Shown in pieces: positions 34,230-43,059 of a stretch of 64,000 nt of DNA. The notes under the pieces are model-generated. The model was given only the letters and a program-made list of their open reading frames with translations, was not told the origin of the DNA and ran no database searches. Numbering within the stretch: position 1 is the first letter of the stretch; each line of letters begins with the position of its first letter. A program made the translations under genes and the position numbers. The DNA comes from Falsiroseomonas sp041690465 (GTDB lineage: Bacteria > Pseudomonadota > Alphaproteobacteria > Acetobacterales > Acetobacteraceae): assembly GCF_041690465.1 (NCBI RefSeq), contig NZ_JAWLHG010000015.1:59233-123232 (forward strand), read 5' to 3'.

Positions 34230-35654
34230 TCACTCCGCCAGCGACATGCCGAGCGCCGGCTTCGCATCGGCCGGCAGCGGGCTCTCGTACGGCTTGCCGC
34301 CGGTGCGGGCCTGGTGGTCGGCCTTCGCCTTGGCGATCAGGTCCGGGTTGCGCAGCGCATCCACCGCGGTGCCGGCCATCACCTTCGCCACATGCACCAT
34401 GCCGGTATGCGCCGCCGGCGCCTTGCCCTGCGCCACCACCTGCCAGGAATGGCCCGGCGTGCCGATGGCATAGGTCGCGCCGCGCGCCTGCACCGTCGGC
34501 ACCTTCCAGGAAACGTCGCCGACATCGGTGGAGCCGACCATGCCCGCGCCCTTCGTGCCGAGCGGCACGATCAGGTCGCACAGCGACTTGCCCTTCTCCG
34601 GCGTCAACCCCTGCCGGCGATAGGCCGAGACGATATCCTCCTCGCGCAGCGTCTTCTGGATCTCGGCGGCATAGGCGCGATCCGCCTCGCTGAACTGCGG
34701 CGGGCCCAGGCGCTGGTAGTTGTCGTGCATCGCCTGCTCCAGCGGCGTGTTGCCGAGCAGGTTGGAAACGGCGCTGATCACCTGCGTGGAGACAGTGGTC
34801 TCCGTCATCAGCGCGGCGCCATCGGCGATCTTGCGCACGCGCGTCACCAGGCCGCGCAGTTCCTCCAGGTTCCGCGCACGGATGAGGTAGCGCACCTTGG
34901 TCTTCGCCTGCACCACGTTCGGTGCGATGCCGCCGGCGTCGAGATAGGCATAGTGGATGCGCGCATCGGAAGGCATGTGCTCGCGCATGTAGTTCACGCC
35001 GACATTCATCAGCTCGATCGCGTCCAGCGCCGAGCGCCCGAGATGCGGCGAGGAGGCCGCATGCGCCGCGCGGCCGGTGAAGGAGAAGTCGATGCGGGTG
35101 TTGGCGAGCGAGGAGGGCTCGTTCACGCCGGAGAAGCAGGCCGGGTGCCAGGAGATGGCGAGGTCCACATCGTCGAAGGCACCGTCGCGGACCATGAACC
35201 CCTTGGCGGCGCCGCCTTCCTCGGCGGGGCAGCCGTAGTAGCGGATGCGGCCGGGCAGGTTGTTCGCGCGCAGCCAGTCCTTCACCGCCGAAGCCGCCAT
35301 CAGGCTCGCCGCGCCCAGCACGTTGTGGCCGCAGCCATGCCCGTAGGTGGAACCCTCCATGGGCCGCTTCTCAGCGATGCCGGCTTCCTGGCTGAGGCCC
35401 GGCAGCGCATCGTATTCGCCGAGGATGGCGATCACCGGGCCATCCTCGCCCCACTCGCCCATCAGCGCGGTGGGAATGCCGGCCACGTCGGTGGTGACGC
35501 GGAAGCCCTCGGCCTCCAGCATCTCGCGATGCGCGGCGGCGGAGCGGTGCTCGTCGTAGCAGAGCTCGGGCGTTCCCCAGACACGGTCGCTGAGTGCCGC
35601 GTAGGGCTCCTTGCGGTCGTCCACCAGGCGCCAGACCTGCTCGTCGTTGCGCAT
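34230..35654 (-). CDS. M20 family amidohydrolase, AbgB-like
   Basis: 474-residue metallo-aminoacylase of the AbgB (p-aminobenzoyl-glutamate hydrolase subunit B) branch. Metal and substrate motifs: ILGEYDALPGLSQEAG, GHGCGHNVLGAAS, YGCPAEEGGAAKGFM, ISWHPA, the dimerisation domain with GRAAHAASSPHLGRSALDA, and the late GSTDVGDVSWKVP. Probably cytoplasmic. 19 bases after the M28-like gene in an operon with a monooxygenase. Splits an amide between an acyl or aryl group and an amino acid. Confidence 0.92.
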   Translation of the reverse strand: MRNDEQVWRLVDDRKEPYAALSDRVWGTPELCYDEHRSAAAHREMLEAEGFRVTTDVAGIPTALMGEWGEDGPVIAILGEYDALPGLSQEAGIAEKRPMEGSTYGHGCGHNVLGAASLMAASAVKDWLRANNLPGRIRYYGCPAEEGGAAKGFMVRDGAFDDVDLAISWHPACFSGVNEPSSLANTRIDFSFTGRAAHAASSPHLGRSALDAIELMNVGVNYMREHMPSDARIHYAYLDAGGIAPNVVQAKTKVRYLIRARNLEELRGLVTRVRKIADGAALMTETTVSTQVISAVSNLLGNTPLEQAMHDNYQRLGPPQFSEADRAYAAEIQKTLREEDIVSAYRRQGLTPEKGKSLCDLIVPLGTKGAGMVGSTDVGDVSWKVPTVQARGATYAIGTPGHSWQVVAQGKAPAAHTGMVHVAKVMAGTAVDALRNPDLIAKAKADHQARTGGKPYESPLPADAKPALGMSLAE

Positions 35655-35673
35655 CGCGCGATCCTCCGGTGTA

Positions 35674-37377
35674 TCAGCTCAGTGCGGCCAGCGCGTCGTC
35701 GAGCGCCTGCTTCGCCTCGCGCAGCGCGAAGGCGACGCGATTGCGCGCGCGCAGCGCATCCACCGCCGCGAATTTCTCGGCATCCGATCCGGCGGACGTG
35801 GCAGCGAGGTCGCGGATCGGCTGCAGCGTCGCCCAGGCCGGCATCGGCAGCGCATGCGGATGCAGGAAGCGGTCGCCATTGGTGTAGTCCGCCGGCACCA
35901 GCGCGCGGGAGGCGCGCATCAGCGCCGCGCTCGCCGCCGCCGCCGCCGCGGTGTCGCGCGGGCTGCGCTTCGCGACGCTTGCCGCCGCGTCGCGCACTGC
36001 GGTGGCGCCGGTGACCAGCGGCGAGACATCGAGGCGGCCGTCCAGCGCCTTGGCCAGCGGTGCGAGCTCGACCAGCAGCGCCTCCGCCGTCGCAGCGTGG
36101 TCGAGCGGCACGACGGGCGAGGCGAGCAGGCGCCAGACCACCTGCGTCAGCACGCGCGCATCGCGCACCAGGTTGGCCTCGTCCACCTTGTCGATCAGGT
36201 CGTGCGGCGTGTGCCACCACCAGCCGAGCGCGTTGCGTGCCTGCTCATGCTTCTGCGCCTGCTCGCTGATCGAGCCGAGCATGGACGGAATGCCGATGCC
36301 GACGAAGCTCTCGTCGCTGCTGCGCGCCTTGCGCTTGCCCTTGTAGCTCTGGTTGGTGTGCGCCTCCACCGCCTGTGCGGCCAGGTGCTTCAGCTCCGTC
36401 ATCGCCGCGGTGTTGGACAGCACCGTCGCGCCGACGCCGCCGAGGCTGTCCACGTTGACATGCGCGACGCAGCGCCGGTCGAGCTCGTCCCAATGCGCAT
36501 CGGCATACCAGGCTGAGCCGGAATAGCGGCCATGCGAATGGCCCGACCAGAAGCACACGCGCAAGCCCCGCTGCCACTCGTTGCGCTGCGCGAAGCAGAG
36601 CCGAGCGGCCTCCATCATGCCGGCATCGGCCGAGCCATTGTCCATCACGCCATAGTACCAGGTGTCGTGGTGCCCGGAGAGCAGGACGAAGGGCTCCTCC
36701 GCGCCGCCCTTCGGGCCATCGGCCTCCGCCACCAGGATCGGCGTCTTGCGCCAGCCGGTGTCCACCTCCGCGTGCAGCGTGACCACCGGCTTCCCCCCGG
36801 CGGCCAGCGCATCGCGGATGGCGCCGCCATCGGCATTGTTGACGCTGCACACCACGGTGTTCGGCATGCCGCCGCGCGTGCTGGCGGAAGGATTGCCCCA
36901 CACCGGCGAGATGCACATCTCGTGGATGTGCTCATGGTGGCTGATGTGCAGCTGCCCGGCCGCGCCGGCCTCGGTCGCGCGCTGGGAAACGGCGGGCGTC
37001 GCCATGCCCTCCACCAGCACGATGCGGCCCTTCACCTCCTTGCCCGCGAAATCCGCCTCCGTGCCGTGGCCGACATAGACCGGCACGCCGGAAAGCCCGC
37101 CGGTTGGCGAAGGCTGCGAGAAGGATTGCGTGATGGCGGTGATCGCCTTGCCGTCCACCTCGACGCGCGCCTTGCCGGGCAGGCTGATGAAGGCGTCATG
37201 CATCAGGATCTTCGTGCGGAAGCCGTAATCCGCCATGCGCTTCTCGAGGAAGCGCAGCGCCTCCAGTTCCTCCGCCGTGCCGGACAGCTTCACCCAGCGC
37301 GCGATCTCGCGCAAATTCGCCATCATCTCGGGGCCGCTGACGGCCTCCGTGGGTGGCGTGGGCAGCGCATCGGTCAT
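35674..37377 (-). CDS. M28-like zinc peptidase with altered metal site, copy 1
   Basis: 567 residues, no signal peptide. A PA-like insert (about 80-200) precedes the peptidase fold. SGHHDTWYYGVMDNGSADAG supplies the first His and Asp ligands, HVNVDSLGG a later Asp, and WWHTPHDLIDKVDEAN the last His. Where M28 enzymes carry the catalytic Glu-Glu pair, this protein reads WSGHSHGRYSGSAWYAD, so Glu-Glu is Gly-His. AGGAGG lies before ATG 37377. A paralogue at 40485 shares the same change. Hydrolase function is plausible but the chemistry may differ. Confidence 0.85.
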   Translation of the reverse strand: MTDALPTPPTEAVSGPEMMANLREIARWVKLSGTAEELEALRFLEKRMADYGFRTKILMHDAFISLPGKARVEVDGKAITAITQSFSQPSPTGGLSGVPVYVGHGTEADFAGKEVKGRIVLVEGMATPAVSQRATEAGAAGQLHISHHEHIHEMCISPVWGNPSASTRGGMPNTVVCSVNNADGGAIRDALAAGGKPVVTLHAEVDTGWRKTPILVAEADGPKGGAEEPFVLLSGHHDTWYYGVMDNGSADAGMMEAARLCFAQRNEWQRGLRVCFWSGHSHGRYSGSAWYADAHWDELDRRCVAHVNVDSLGGVGATVLSNTAAMTELKHLAAQAVEAHTNQSYKGKRKARSSDESFVGIGIPSMLGSISEQAQKHEQARNALGWWWHTPHDLIDKVDEANLVRDARVLTQVVWRLLASPVVPLDHAATAEALLVELAPLAKALDGRLDVSPLVTGATAVRDAAASVAKRSPRDTAAAAAASAALMRASRALVPADYTNGDRFLHPHALPMPAWATLQPIRDLAATSAGSDAEKFAAVDALRARNRVAFALREAKQALDDALAALS

Positions 37378-37415
37378 CGGGATCCTCCTGTCGTCCGTGG
37401 CTTCACCGCGATGTG

Positions 37416-38837
37416 CTATCGGCGGCGCGGGGCGAGACCTTCGCCGATGTCCCACCAGATGCCGGCCATCAGGCCGAGCCCCTCGCGCAGCAGCGGCGCC
37501 AGCGCGTGCTCGTCCGGGCCATGCTGGTTGCAACCGGCGTAGCTGTTCGGGATCCAGATCACCGGGATGCCCAGCTCCTCCTGGAACATGTCGGAGGGGT
37601 TGGAGCCCGAGGAGTTCGGGATGATGTTCGGCGCGCGGCCCGCCGTGCGCGTCATCGACTCCGCGACCATGCCGACCCAGGGGTCGTCGGGGTCGGTGCG
37701 CGACGCGCCGAACATGTCGCGCTCCAGCACCGGCTCCAGTTGCACGGCCTGGAAGCCATGCGCATCGAGGTGGCGCCGCAAGGCGGGCACGATATCGGCG
37801 CCGCGGACATCGGCGGTGTGCCGCACCTGCAGCCGCGCGCGCGCCTCGCCCTGCACGGCGTTGGTCGGCGCATCCGGGTGGCCGGTCAGCGCGGCCAGCA
37901 CGATCACGCTGGTCCAGCCGAAGATCTTCTCGGCCTTGGTCAGGCCGGGCTCGCCCCAGCCGGCATCGGGTTCGGGCAGGCCGGGGATGTCCTCGAAGAC
38001 GATGCCGGCGATGGCGCGCTTCACCGCGGCGGGAATCTCCCTGGGCGTCCATCCCTCGACCAGGATACGGCCCTGCCGCGTGACGATGGTGGAGAGCGCA
38101 TGCGCCAGGACGAAGCCGGGGTCGGCGAGCACGCCGCCCCAATGGCCGGAATGATGCGCGTGGTCGCGCAGATGCACGATCAGATCGAAGGCGACGCCGC
38201 CGCGCGCGCCGAGCTTCATCTCCGGCATGAAGGTGGTCTGGCGCGGGCCGTCGAGGCCGATGAAGACGTCGCTGGCGAGTCTCTCCTTCTCGGCGCGCAG
38301 CAGCTCGCGCAGGCCAGGGGAGCCCTGCTCCTCGCCGGTCTCGACCAGCACTTTCGCATTGAAGCCGAGCCGGCCGCCGCGCTCGGCCATCACCGCGCGC
38401 AGCGCCTCGATGGCGATGAGGTGCTGGCCCTTGTTGTCCACCGTGCCGCGCCCGTACCACTTGTCGCCCTGCACGGTCACCTGCCAGGGATCGAGCCCGC
38501 CGGTCCACTTGTTCGCCAGGCCGCGCACCACGTCGCCATGGCCATAGACCAGCACCGTCGGCAGCGCGGGATCCTCGATGCGGGTGGCGACGAAGACCGG
38601 GCCACGGCCGTCGCGCGGATTGTCGAGCACCACGGGATCGAAGCCCATGCCCTGCATCAGCGCGGGCATCGTCTCAGCGCAATAGCGCGTGAGGGCGGGG
38701 AGGCTGTCCGGCATCTGGCTTTCGGTCGGCACCGCGACCAGGCGGCGCAGCTCGTCGAGGAACCGGCCGCCGTCGAAACACTGCGTCGCGCGCGCCATCG
38801 CGCCGTCCCGCGAAGCTGCCATGCCACCGCTCTCCAT
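37416..38837 (-). CDS. M20 family peptidase (ArgE/DapE/carnosinase-like)
   Basis: 473-residue dinuclear zinc hydrolase. Ligand motifs: VYGHGDVV (His), WYGRGTVDNKG (bridging Asp), VETGEEQGSPGL (catalytic Glu and ligand Glu), IGLDGPR, and SYAGCNQHGPDEH (last His). Dimerisation domain with HSGHWGG. ATG 38837 has CGAGGAGAAA in front. First gene of the five-gene operon to 31172 and divergent from MmgE/PrpD. Acts on dipeptides or N-acyl amino acids. Confidence 0.91.
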   Translation of the reverse strand: MESGGMAASRDGAMARATQCFDGGRFLDELRRLVAVPTESQMPDSLPALTRYCAETMPALMQGMGFDPVVLDNPRDGRGPVFVATRIEDPALPTVLVYGHGDVVRGLANKWTGGLDPWQVTVQGDKWYGRGTVDNKGQHLIAIEALRAVMAERGGRLGFNAKVLVETGEEQGSPGLRELLRAEKERLASDVFIGLDGPRQTTFMPEMKLGARGGVAFDLIVHLRDHAHHSGHWGGVLADPGFVLAHALSTIVTRQGRILVEGWTPREIPAAVKRAIAGIVFEDIPGLPEPDAGWGEPGLTKAEKIFGWTSVIVLAALTGHPDAPTNAVQGEARARLQVRHTADVRGADIVPALRRHLDAHGFQAVQLEPVLERDMFGASRTDPDDPWVGMVAESMTRTAGRAPNIIPNSSGSNPSDMFQEELGIPVIWIPNSYAGCNQHGPDEHALAPLLREGLGLMAGIWWDIGEGLAPRRR

Positions 38838-38958
38838 TTTCTCCTCGGAGGATGTTGGCACCGTTACCCGTCGGCCGGGAAGCCCGGCCCCGCAGGGTGC
38901 TTGCAGTGGCACGCAGGCCATCGGCAAGCTGTGCCCGGGTTGTCCAGGGAGGCGGGGC

Positions 38959-40317
38959 ATGGCCGAGGCGGGCGCGACGCGGCGGATCGCAGAGTGGGTC
39001 GCGGAGGTGCCCCGCGCACGGACGGCACAGGTGGCAGGATTGGCGGCCGACGGCATGCGCGACGCCATCGGCTGCATCCTCGCCGGCGCGGGGGAGGAGA
39101 CGCCGCGCCGCGTGGCGGCCGCCGTTGCGCGCTGGGGCGGTGGGCAGGCGCGGGTGGTCGGCAGCGGGCAAGGCCTGGCGGCGCCATGGGCGGCACTGGT
39201 GAACGGCGCGGCGGCGCATGTGCTTGACTACGACGATACCTTCGCGCCGCTCTCGGGCCATGCGACGGCGGTGCTGGTGCCGGCGATCCTGGCGCTGGGC
39301 GAGGAGACCGGCGCGAGCGGGCCGGAGCTGCTGGATGCGCTGGTGGTCGGGCTGGAAGTGATGGCCTGCGTCGGCCGCGGCGTGAATCCGCGCCACTATG
39401 CGCTCGGCTGGCATGCGACGGCGACGATCGGCGCGATCGGAGCGGCCGGCGCCTGCGCGCGGCTGCTGCGCCTGCCCGCGCGGGCGACCTGCGATGCGCT
39501 GAGCCTCGCCGTCAGCATGGCCGCCGGCACGCGGATGCAACTCGGCGCGATGGCGAAGTCGGTGCATGCGGGGCTGGCCGCGAAGGCCGGCGTGCTGGCG
39601 GCGGCGATGGCGGCCGAGGGCGTCGGCGGCGCGGCGGAGGCGCTGGAAGGCCAGTGGCGCTTCGCCGAGATGTTCGCCGGCCGCCCCGCGCCGGACGGCG
39701 CGTTCGATCCGCCTGGCGACAATGCGAAGCTGGCGATCGAGGCGGTGGGCATCAGCTACAAGGCGTATCCGACCTGCGCGGCGACGCACCTCTCGCTGGA
39801 TGCGCTGCTCGCGCTGCGGGCGGCGACGAGCTTCGGCGCGGAGGATGTGGCGGCGATCGAGACGGAGCTGCCGATGGTGCTGCGGCGCAACCTGATGCAT
39901 CCGCGGCCGACGACCGGGATGGAGGCGCGGTTCAGCATGGAATACTGCCTGGCAGCCGCCGCCACGCAGGGCCGGCTGGGGCTGGACGATTTCGAGGGCG
40001 ATGCGATCCATCGCGCGCCGATCCGCGTGCTGATGCCGCGCATCGAGATGCGCGGGCTGCCGGAGGCGGACGGCGCACCGCCACCGGCGACCAGCGTGCG
40101 GGTAACGCTGCGCGACGGCCGCGTGCTGGACGAGACGCGCGAGATCCGCCGCGGCGCGCCGGAGAACCCGATGACGCAGGCGGATCACGCGGCGAAGTTC
40201 CGCGACTGCGCGGCCCGCATGCTGCCGGCAGAACGAGTGGATACGGCCGCCGCCGCCATCGCCGCGCTGGCGGCTGGTGGCGGTGCGCGAGGGCTGCTGG
40301 ACGCGCTGGTGCGCTGA
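38959..40317 (+). CDS. MmgE/PrpD family protein
   Basis: 452 residues of the 2-methylcitrate dehydratase/cis-aconitate decarboxylase fold. Landmarks: DAIGCILAGAGE, WAALVNGAAAHVLDYDDTF, HATAVLVPAILALGEE, GWHATATIGAIGAAGACARL and KAYPTCAATHLSLDALL. ATG 38959 follows AGGGAGGCGGGGC. Monocistronic; the post-stop hairpin element begins at its stop. Members dehydrate or isomerise tricarboxylates, and many are of unknown substrate. Confidence 0.91.
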   Translation: MAEAGATRRIAEWVAEVPRARTAQVAGLAADGMRDAIGCILAGAGEETPRRVAAAVARWGGGQARVVGSGQGLAAPWAALVNGAAAHVLDYDDTFAPLSGHATAVLVPAILALGEETGASGPELLDALVVGLEVMACVGRGVNPRHYALGWHATATIGAIGAAGACARLLRLPARATCDALSLAVSMAAGTRMQLGAMAKSVHAGLAAKAGVLAAAMAAEGVGGAAEALEGQWRFAEMFAGRPAPDGAFDPPGDNAKLAIEAVGISYKAYPTCAATHLSLDALLALRAATSFGAEDVAAIETELPMVLRRNLMHPRPTTGMEARFSMEYCLAAAATQGRLGLDDFEGDAIHRAPIRVLMPRIEMRGLPEADGAPPPATSVRVTLRDGRVLDETREIRRGAPENPMTQADHAAKFRDCAARMLPAERVDTAAAAIAALAAGGGARGLLDALVR

Positions 40318-40379
40318 TACCGGCGGCAGGATGGGCTGACCTGCGGCCGCCGAAGGCGGCCGAGGCCGCGAATGCGGCC
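40315..40379 (+). repeat. Post-stop hairpin element, copy 2, with extra stems
   Basis: Begins at the MmgE/PrpD stop. A 31-base lead ending CTGCGGCC, 25/31 identical to copy 1 (17720-17750), precedes the perfect 8-bp stem CGGCCGCC / GGCGGCCG with a GAA loop (40344-40362). A second stem GGCCGC / GCGGCC (40364-40379) follows, with further GC-rich pairing to about 40425. Likely terminator region. Confidence 0.6.
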
Positions 40380-40431
40380 CGCGGCGTGTGCCGCGAAGCC
40401 AAGCGGCCGGAGGCCGCGCCCGGCGACTGAG

Positions 40432-40483
40432 GGCAAAAGAAGGCTCATGCCAACGGCCAACGGAGTTGGCCGTTGGCATGAGC
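40432..40483 (-). terminator. Perfect 19-bp hairpin terminator
   Basis: GCTCATGCCAACGGCCAAC (40443-40461) and its exact complement (40465-40483) leave a 3-base loop. On the minus strand it starts one base after the stop at 40485 and is followed by CTTCTTTTG, so it is a strong intrinsic terminator for the minus-strand operon. Confidence 0.8.
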
Positions 40484-40484
40484 G

Positions 40485-42221
40485 TCAGCGCGCCAGGCGC
40501 GTCGCGGCCCGCATCGCAGCGACGTAGCGGTTCTGGCCGCGCATCAGCTGCGTCTTCGCGAAGCCGAGCATCTGGCCGCTGTGGTTGCGCAGCTCCGTCG
40601 CCACGGCGAGGCAGGGCAGGGGCGGCACGGTGACGGCGGGGTCATGCGTGAAGCGCGGGCCATTGGTGAAGTTCACCGGCACCAGGATGCGCGCCAGTCC
40701 CTTGAGCACCGCATTCGCGCGTGCCGCCGGAACGGTGCCGGACGCCGCATCGGCGTGCAGCTTCGCCACCGCGGCGCGGAACTCCGCCGTTGCTTCCACC
40801 GCGGGCGTCAGATCGGCATGGTCGCCGGCTTCCTTGGCGTAGCGCGCCACGGTCGCGGCGAACTCGTCGGCGGTGGCGACGAAATCGAAGGGCAGGATCT
40901 CCGGCTGCGTCACCCGCAGCACGGAGAGCAGGTAGATGCGGATGTCGCGGAGAAGGTTGTCGCGGTCTGCGATCTCCAGCGTGTCGTTCTCGGTGTGCCA
41001 GGCGATGTTGCCGCCGCAGCCGGAGACCTCGTAGTAGCCCTTCTCCCGGCGCAGATCGTCCGGCATGGTCGAGCTCAGCATGTAGAAGCTGGTGATGCCG
41101 ATGTTGCTGAAGCTGTAGTCGCCCGCCTGCTTCGGCCGCTTGGTGCCGAAGGGCGCATCCGGCACGACATCGTGGATCGCCTGGCGCACCAGGGCCAGCG
41201 TCTCCGACATGGTGGTGGTGTCGTGGAAGCAGCTGGCCCAGCGGCAGCCGGGGCTGTCGCAATTGACCTGCGCCACGCAGTGCTCGTCGAGCTCGATGCC
41301 GAAGGCGTCCGCATACCAGGTGCTGCCGGCATAGCGGCCCGTGGAGTGGCCGGGCCACCAGCAGATGCGCACGCCGCGCTTCAGCTCGCCGCGATTGGCC
41401 CAGAGGATGCGTGCGATCTCTAGCAGCGTGGCATTGCCCGTGGCGTTGTCGCCGACGCCGACATCCCAGCTGTCATAATGGCCGTGCAGCAGCACGAAGT
41501 CCTTGCTGCCATCGGCGGCGGGGATGTCCACCATCGGGATCTTCTGCGGGAAGAGGCCTTCCAGCAGCTCGCTGCGGATGGTGGCGCTGCCGCCCTGGAG
41601 TGCGAGCGCGTTCAGCGCCTCGCCCGATTCCTTGTTCACCGTCGCCATCGGGATCTTCGGCTTGCGCGGCAGGTCGTCCAGGTCCGGCGTGCCCCAGATG
41701 GTCGTGCAGGTGCCCCAGTGCACGTCCACCCCCGGATTGGCCGCGATCACGCCGACGCCGCCCCATTCCTCGACCAGCGAGGCCAGGGCGGGATTGCCGA
41801 AGCCCTCGGTGATCAGGATCTTCCCGGCCACCTTCGCTCGCGCCTCCGCCTCATCCGCGATGGCGCCGCCGAACAGCTCCTTGATGTCGCGCGAGTAGGA
41901 ACGCAGCGCCTTCGGGTTGGCCGGCAGATAGACCAGCGGCGCAGTGCGCCCTTCCGGCACCGGCAGCGAGGAGGTCGGCGGCTTGGCGCGGTGGATGACG
42001 CCGCCCGCCTCCACCGAGGCGGAGAGCGGCACGGCCAGGTAGATCTCCGGCATGTGCAGCGTGACCGGCACGCCGAGCCGCTCCAGTCGCTGCGCGATCA
42101 TGTCGGCGCCGCGGTTCACATCCTCCGGCATCCAGCGCGGCGTGCGGGAGAAGGCTTCCACCAGCTCCCACGGCGCCTCCAGCGAGACCTGGTCGAGAAG
42201 GCGGCGTTCCAGCGCGTTCAT
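40485..42221 (-). CDS. M28-like zinc peptidase with altered metal site, copy 2
   Basis: 578 residues, paralogue of the protein at 35674. PA-like insert (about 75-230), then LLHGHYDSWDVGVGDNATGN (His and Asp ligands), QVNCDSPGCRWASC and WHTENDTLEIADRDNL (last His). The Glu-Glu position again reads Gly-His in WWPGHSTGRYAGSTWYAD. ATG 42221 has GAGG six bases upstream; an ATG six codons earlier has none. 79 bases after the DUF1445 gene and the last gene before the 19-bp terminator, so probably the end of the operon that starts at 48963. Confidence 0.85.
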   Translation of the reverse strand: MNALERRLLDQVSLEAPWELVEAFSRTPRWMPEDVNRGADMIAQRLERLGVPVTLHMPEIYLAVPLSASVEAGGVIHRAKPPTSSLPVPEGRTAPLVYLPANPKALRSYSRDIKELFGGAIADEAEARAKVAGKILITEGFGNPALASLVEEWGGVGVIAANPGVDVHWGTCTTIWGTPDLDDLPRKPKIPMATVNKESGEALNALALQGGSATIRSELLEGLFPQKIPMVDIPAADGSKDFVLLHGHYDSWDVGVGDNATGNATLLEIARILWANRGELKRGVRICWWPGHSTGRYAGSTWYADAFGIELDEHCVAQVNCDSPGCRWASCFHDTTTMSETLALVRQAIHDVVPDAPFGTKRPKQAGDYSFSNIGITSFYMLSSTMPDDLRREKGYYEVSGCGGNIAWHTENDTLEIADRDNLLRDIRIYLLSVLRVTQPEILPFDFVATADEFAATVARYAKEAGDHADLTPAVEATAEFRAAVAKLHADAASGTVPAARANAVLKGLARILVPVNFTNGPRFTHDPAVTVPPLPCLAVATELRNHSGQMLGFAKTQLMRGQNRYVAAMRAATRLAR

Positions 42222-42300
42222 GGCATCCTCGGCTTGCATCCTGCGGTGCCGCGCAGGCTGGCACCCCGCGCGCCACGCGTGAAGATGGCCGTGCTGCCGG

Positions 42301-43059
42301 TCAGGCCATCACCGCATCCGCCGGCAGGTCGGTGATGAAGCTGTGCGCCGGCGCGTGGGTGATCATCAGCTCCGGCCGCGCGGCCTCGGCCGCGGCCTGG
42401 GGCGTGACGCCGCAGGCCCAGAACACCGGCACGAATCCCGCAGGCAGCGGCGGCACGGGGCCGCCGAACAGCGGGTTGGCAAGGTCGGCGCCGATCGCCG
42501 CCGGGTCGCCGATATGGATCGGCGGGCCGTGGTTGTGCGGGAAGCGCGACGTGACCTCCACGGCGCGGATCGCCTGCGCGGGGGTGAGCCAGCGCATCGT
42601 CGCGACGAGCGGGCCGCGGAACGGCCCGGCGGGCTCGGTGGGCAGCGTGGTGTTCACCACCCAGCGATGCCGGTCGGTCGGCACGCCCGCGCGTTCCAGC
42701 GCGCCGTCGAAGGTGATGCCGGAGCCGATCAGCACCATCACCAGGTCGTCGCGCCAGAGGTCGCCGATCTCCGTGCGGTCGGGCTGCCGCTCGCCATGCA
42801 GCCAGATGGCGTAGCGCGCCAGGTCGGTGCGGATGTCGGCGCCCGGCGCCAGCCGGCGCGGCACCGGATCGCCGGGATCGCCGATCTCCATCACCGGGCA
42901 GGCGCGCTGGTTGCGCTGGCAATAGACCAGGAAGTCATAGGCCCTGGCCCGCGGCAGGATCACCAGGTTGCATTGCACATAGCCGAGCGCCAGGCCACGG
43001 CTGCTGCCGGTGAGCTCGCCGCGGCGGATCAGCGCGCGGATGCGCTGCGGCTCGATCAT
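42301..43059 (-). CDS. DUF1445 (D-glutamate cyclase-like) protein, second copy
   Basis: 252 residues. Same family marks as at 29540: LGYVQCNLVILPRARAYDF, MVLIGSGITFDGAL, AGPFRGPLVATMRWL, HIGDPAAIGA, PVFWACGVTPQAAAE and ITHAPAHSFITDL. The two copies are diverged, so not a recent duplication. Coupled by ATGA to the amidohydrolase. It lies in the TAXI-TRAP operon divergent from a 5-oxoprolinase-type pair, which fits a role around a lactam or D-glutamate-like acid. Confidence 0.88.
   Translation of the reverse strand: MIEPQRIRALIRRGELTGSSRGLALGYVQCNLVILPRARAYDFLVYCQRNQRACPVMEIGDPGDPVPRRLAPGADIRTDLARYAIWLHGERQPDRTEIGDLWRDDLVMVLIGSGITFDGALERAGVPTDRHRWVVNTTLPTEPAGPFRGPLVATMRWLTPAQAIRAVEVTSRFPHNHGPPIHIGDPAAIGADLANPLFGGPVPPLPAGFVPVFWACGVTPQAAAEAARPELMITHAPAHSFITDLPADAVMA

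Noticed and set aside
29540..43059. The two DUF1445 genes as a recent duplication
   Set aside because: They share family motifs only; flanking genes differ entirely and sequences are well diverged.
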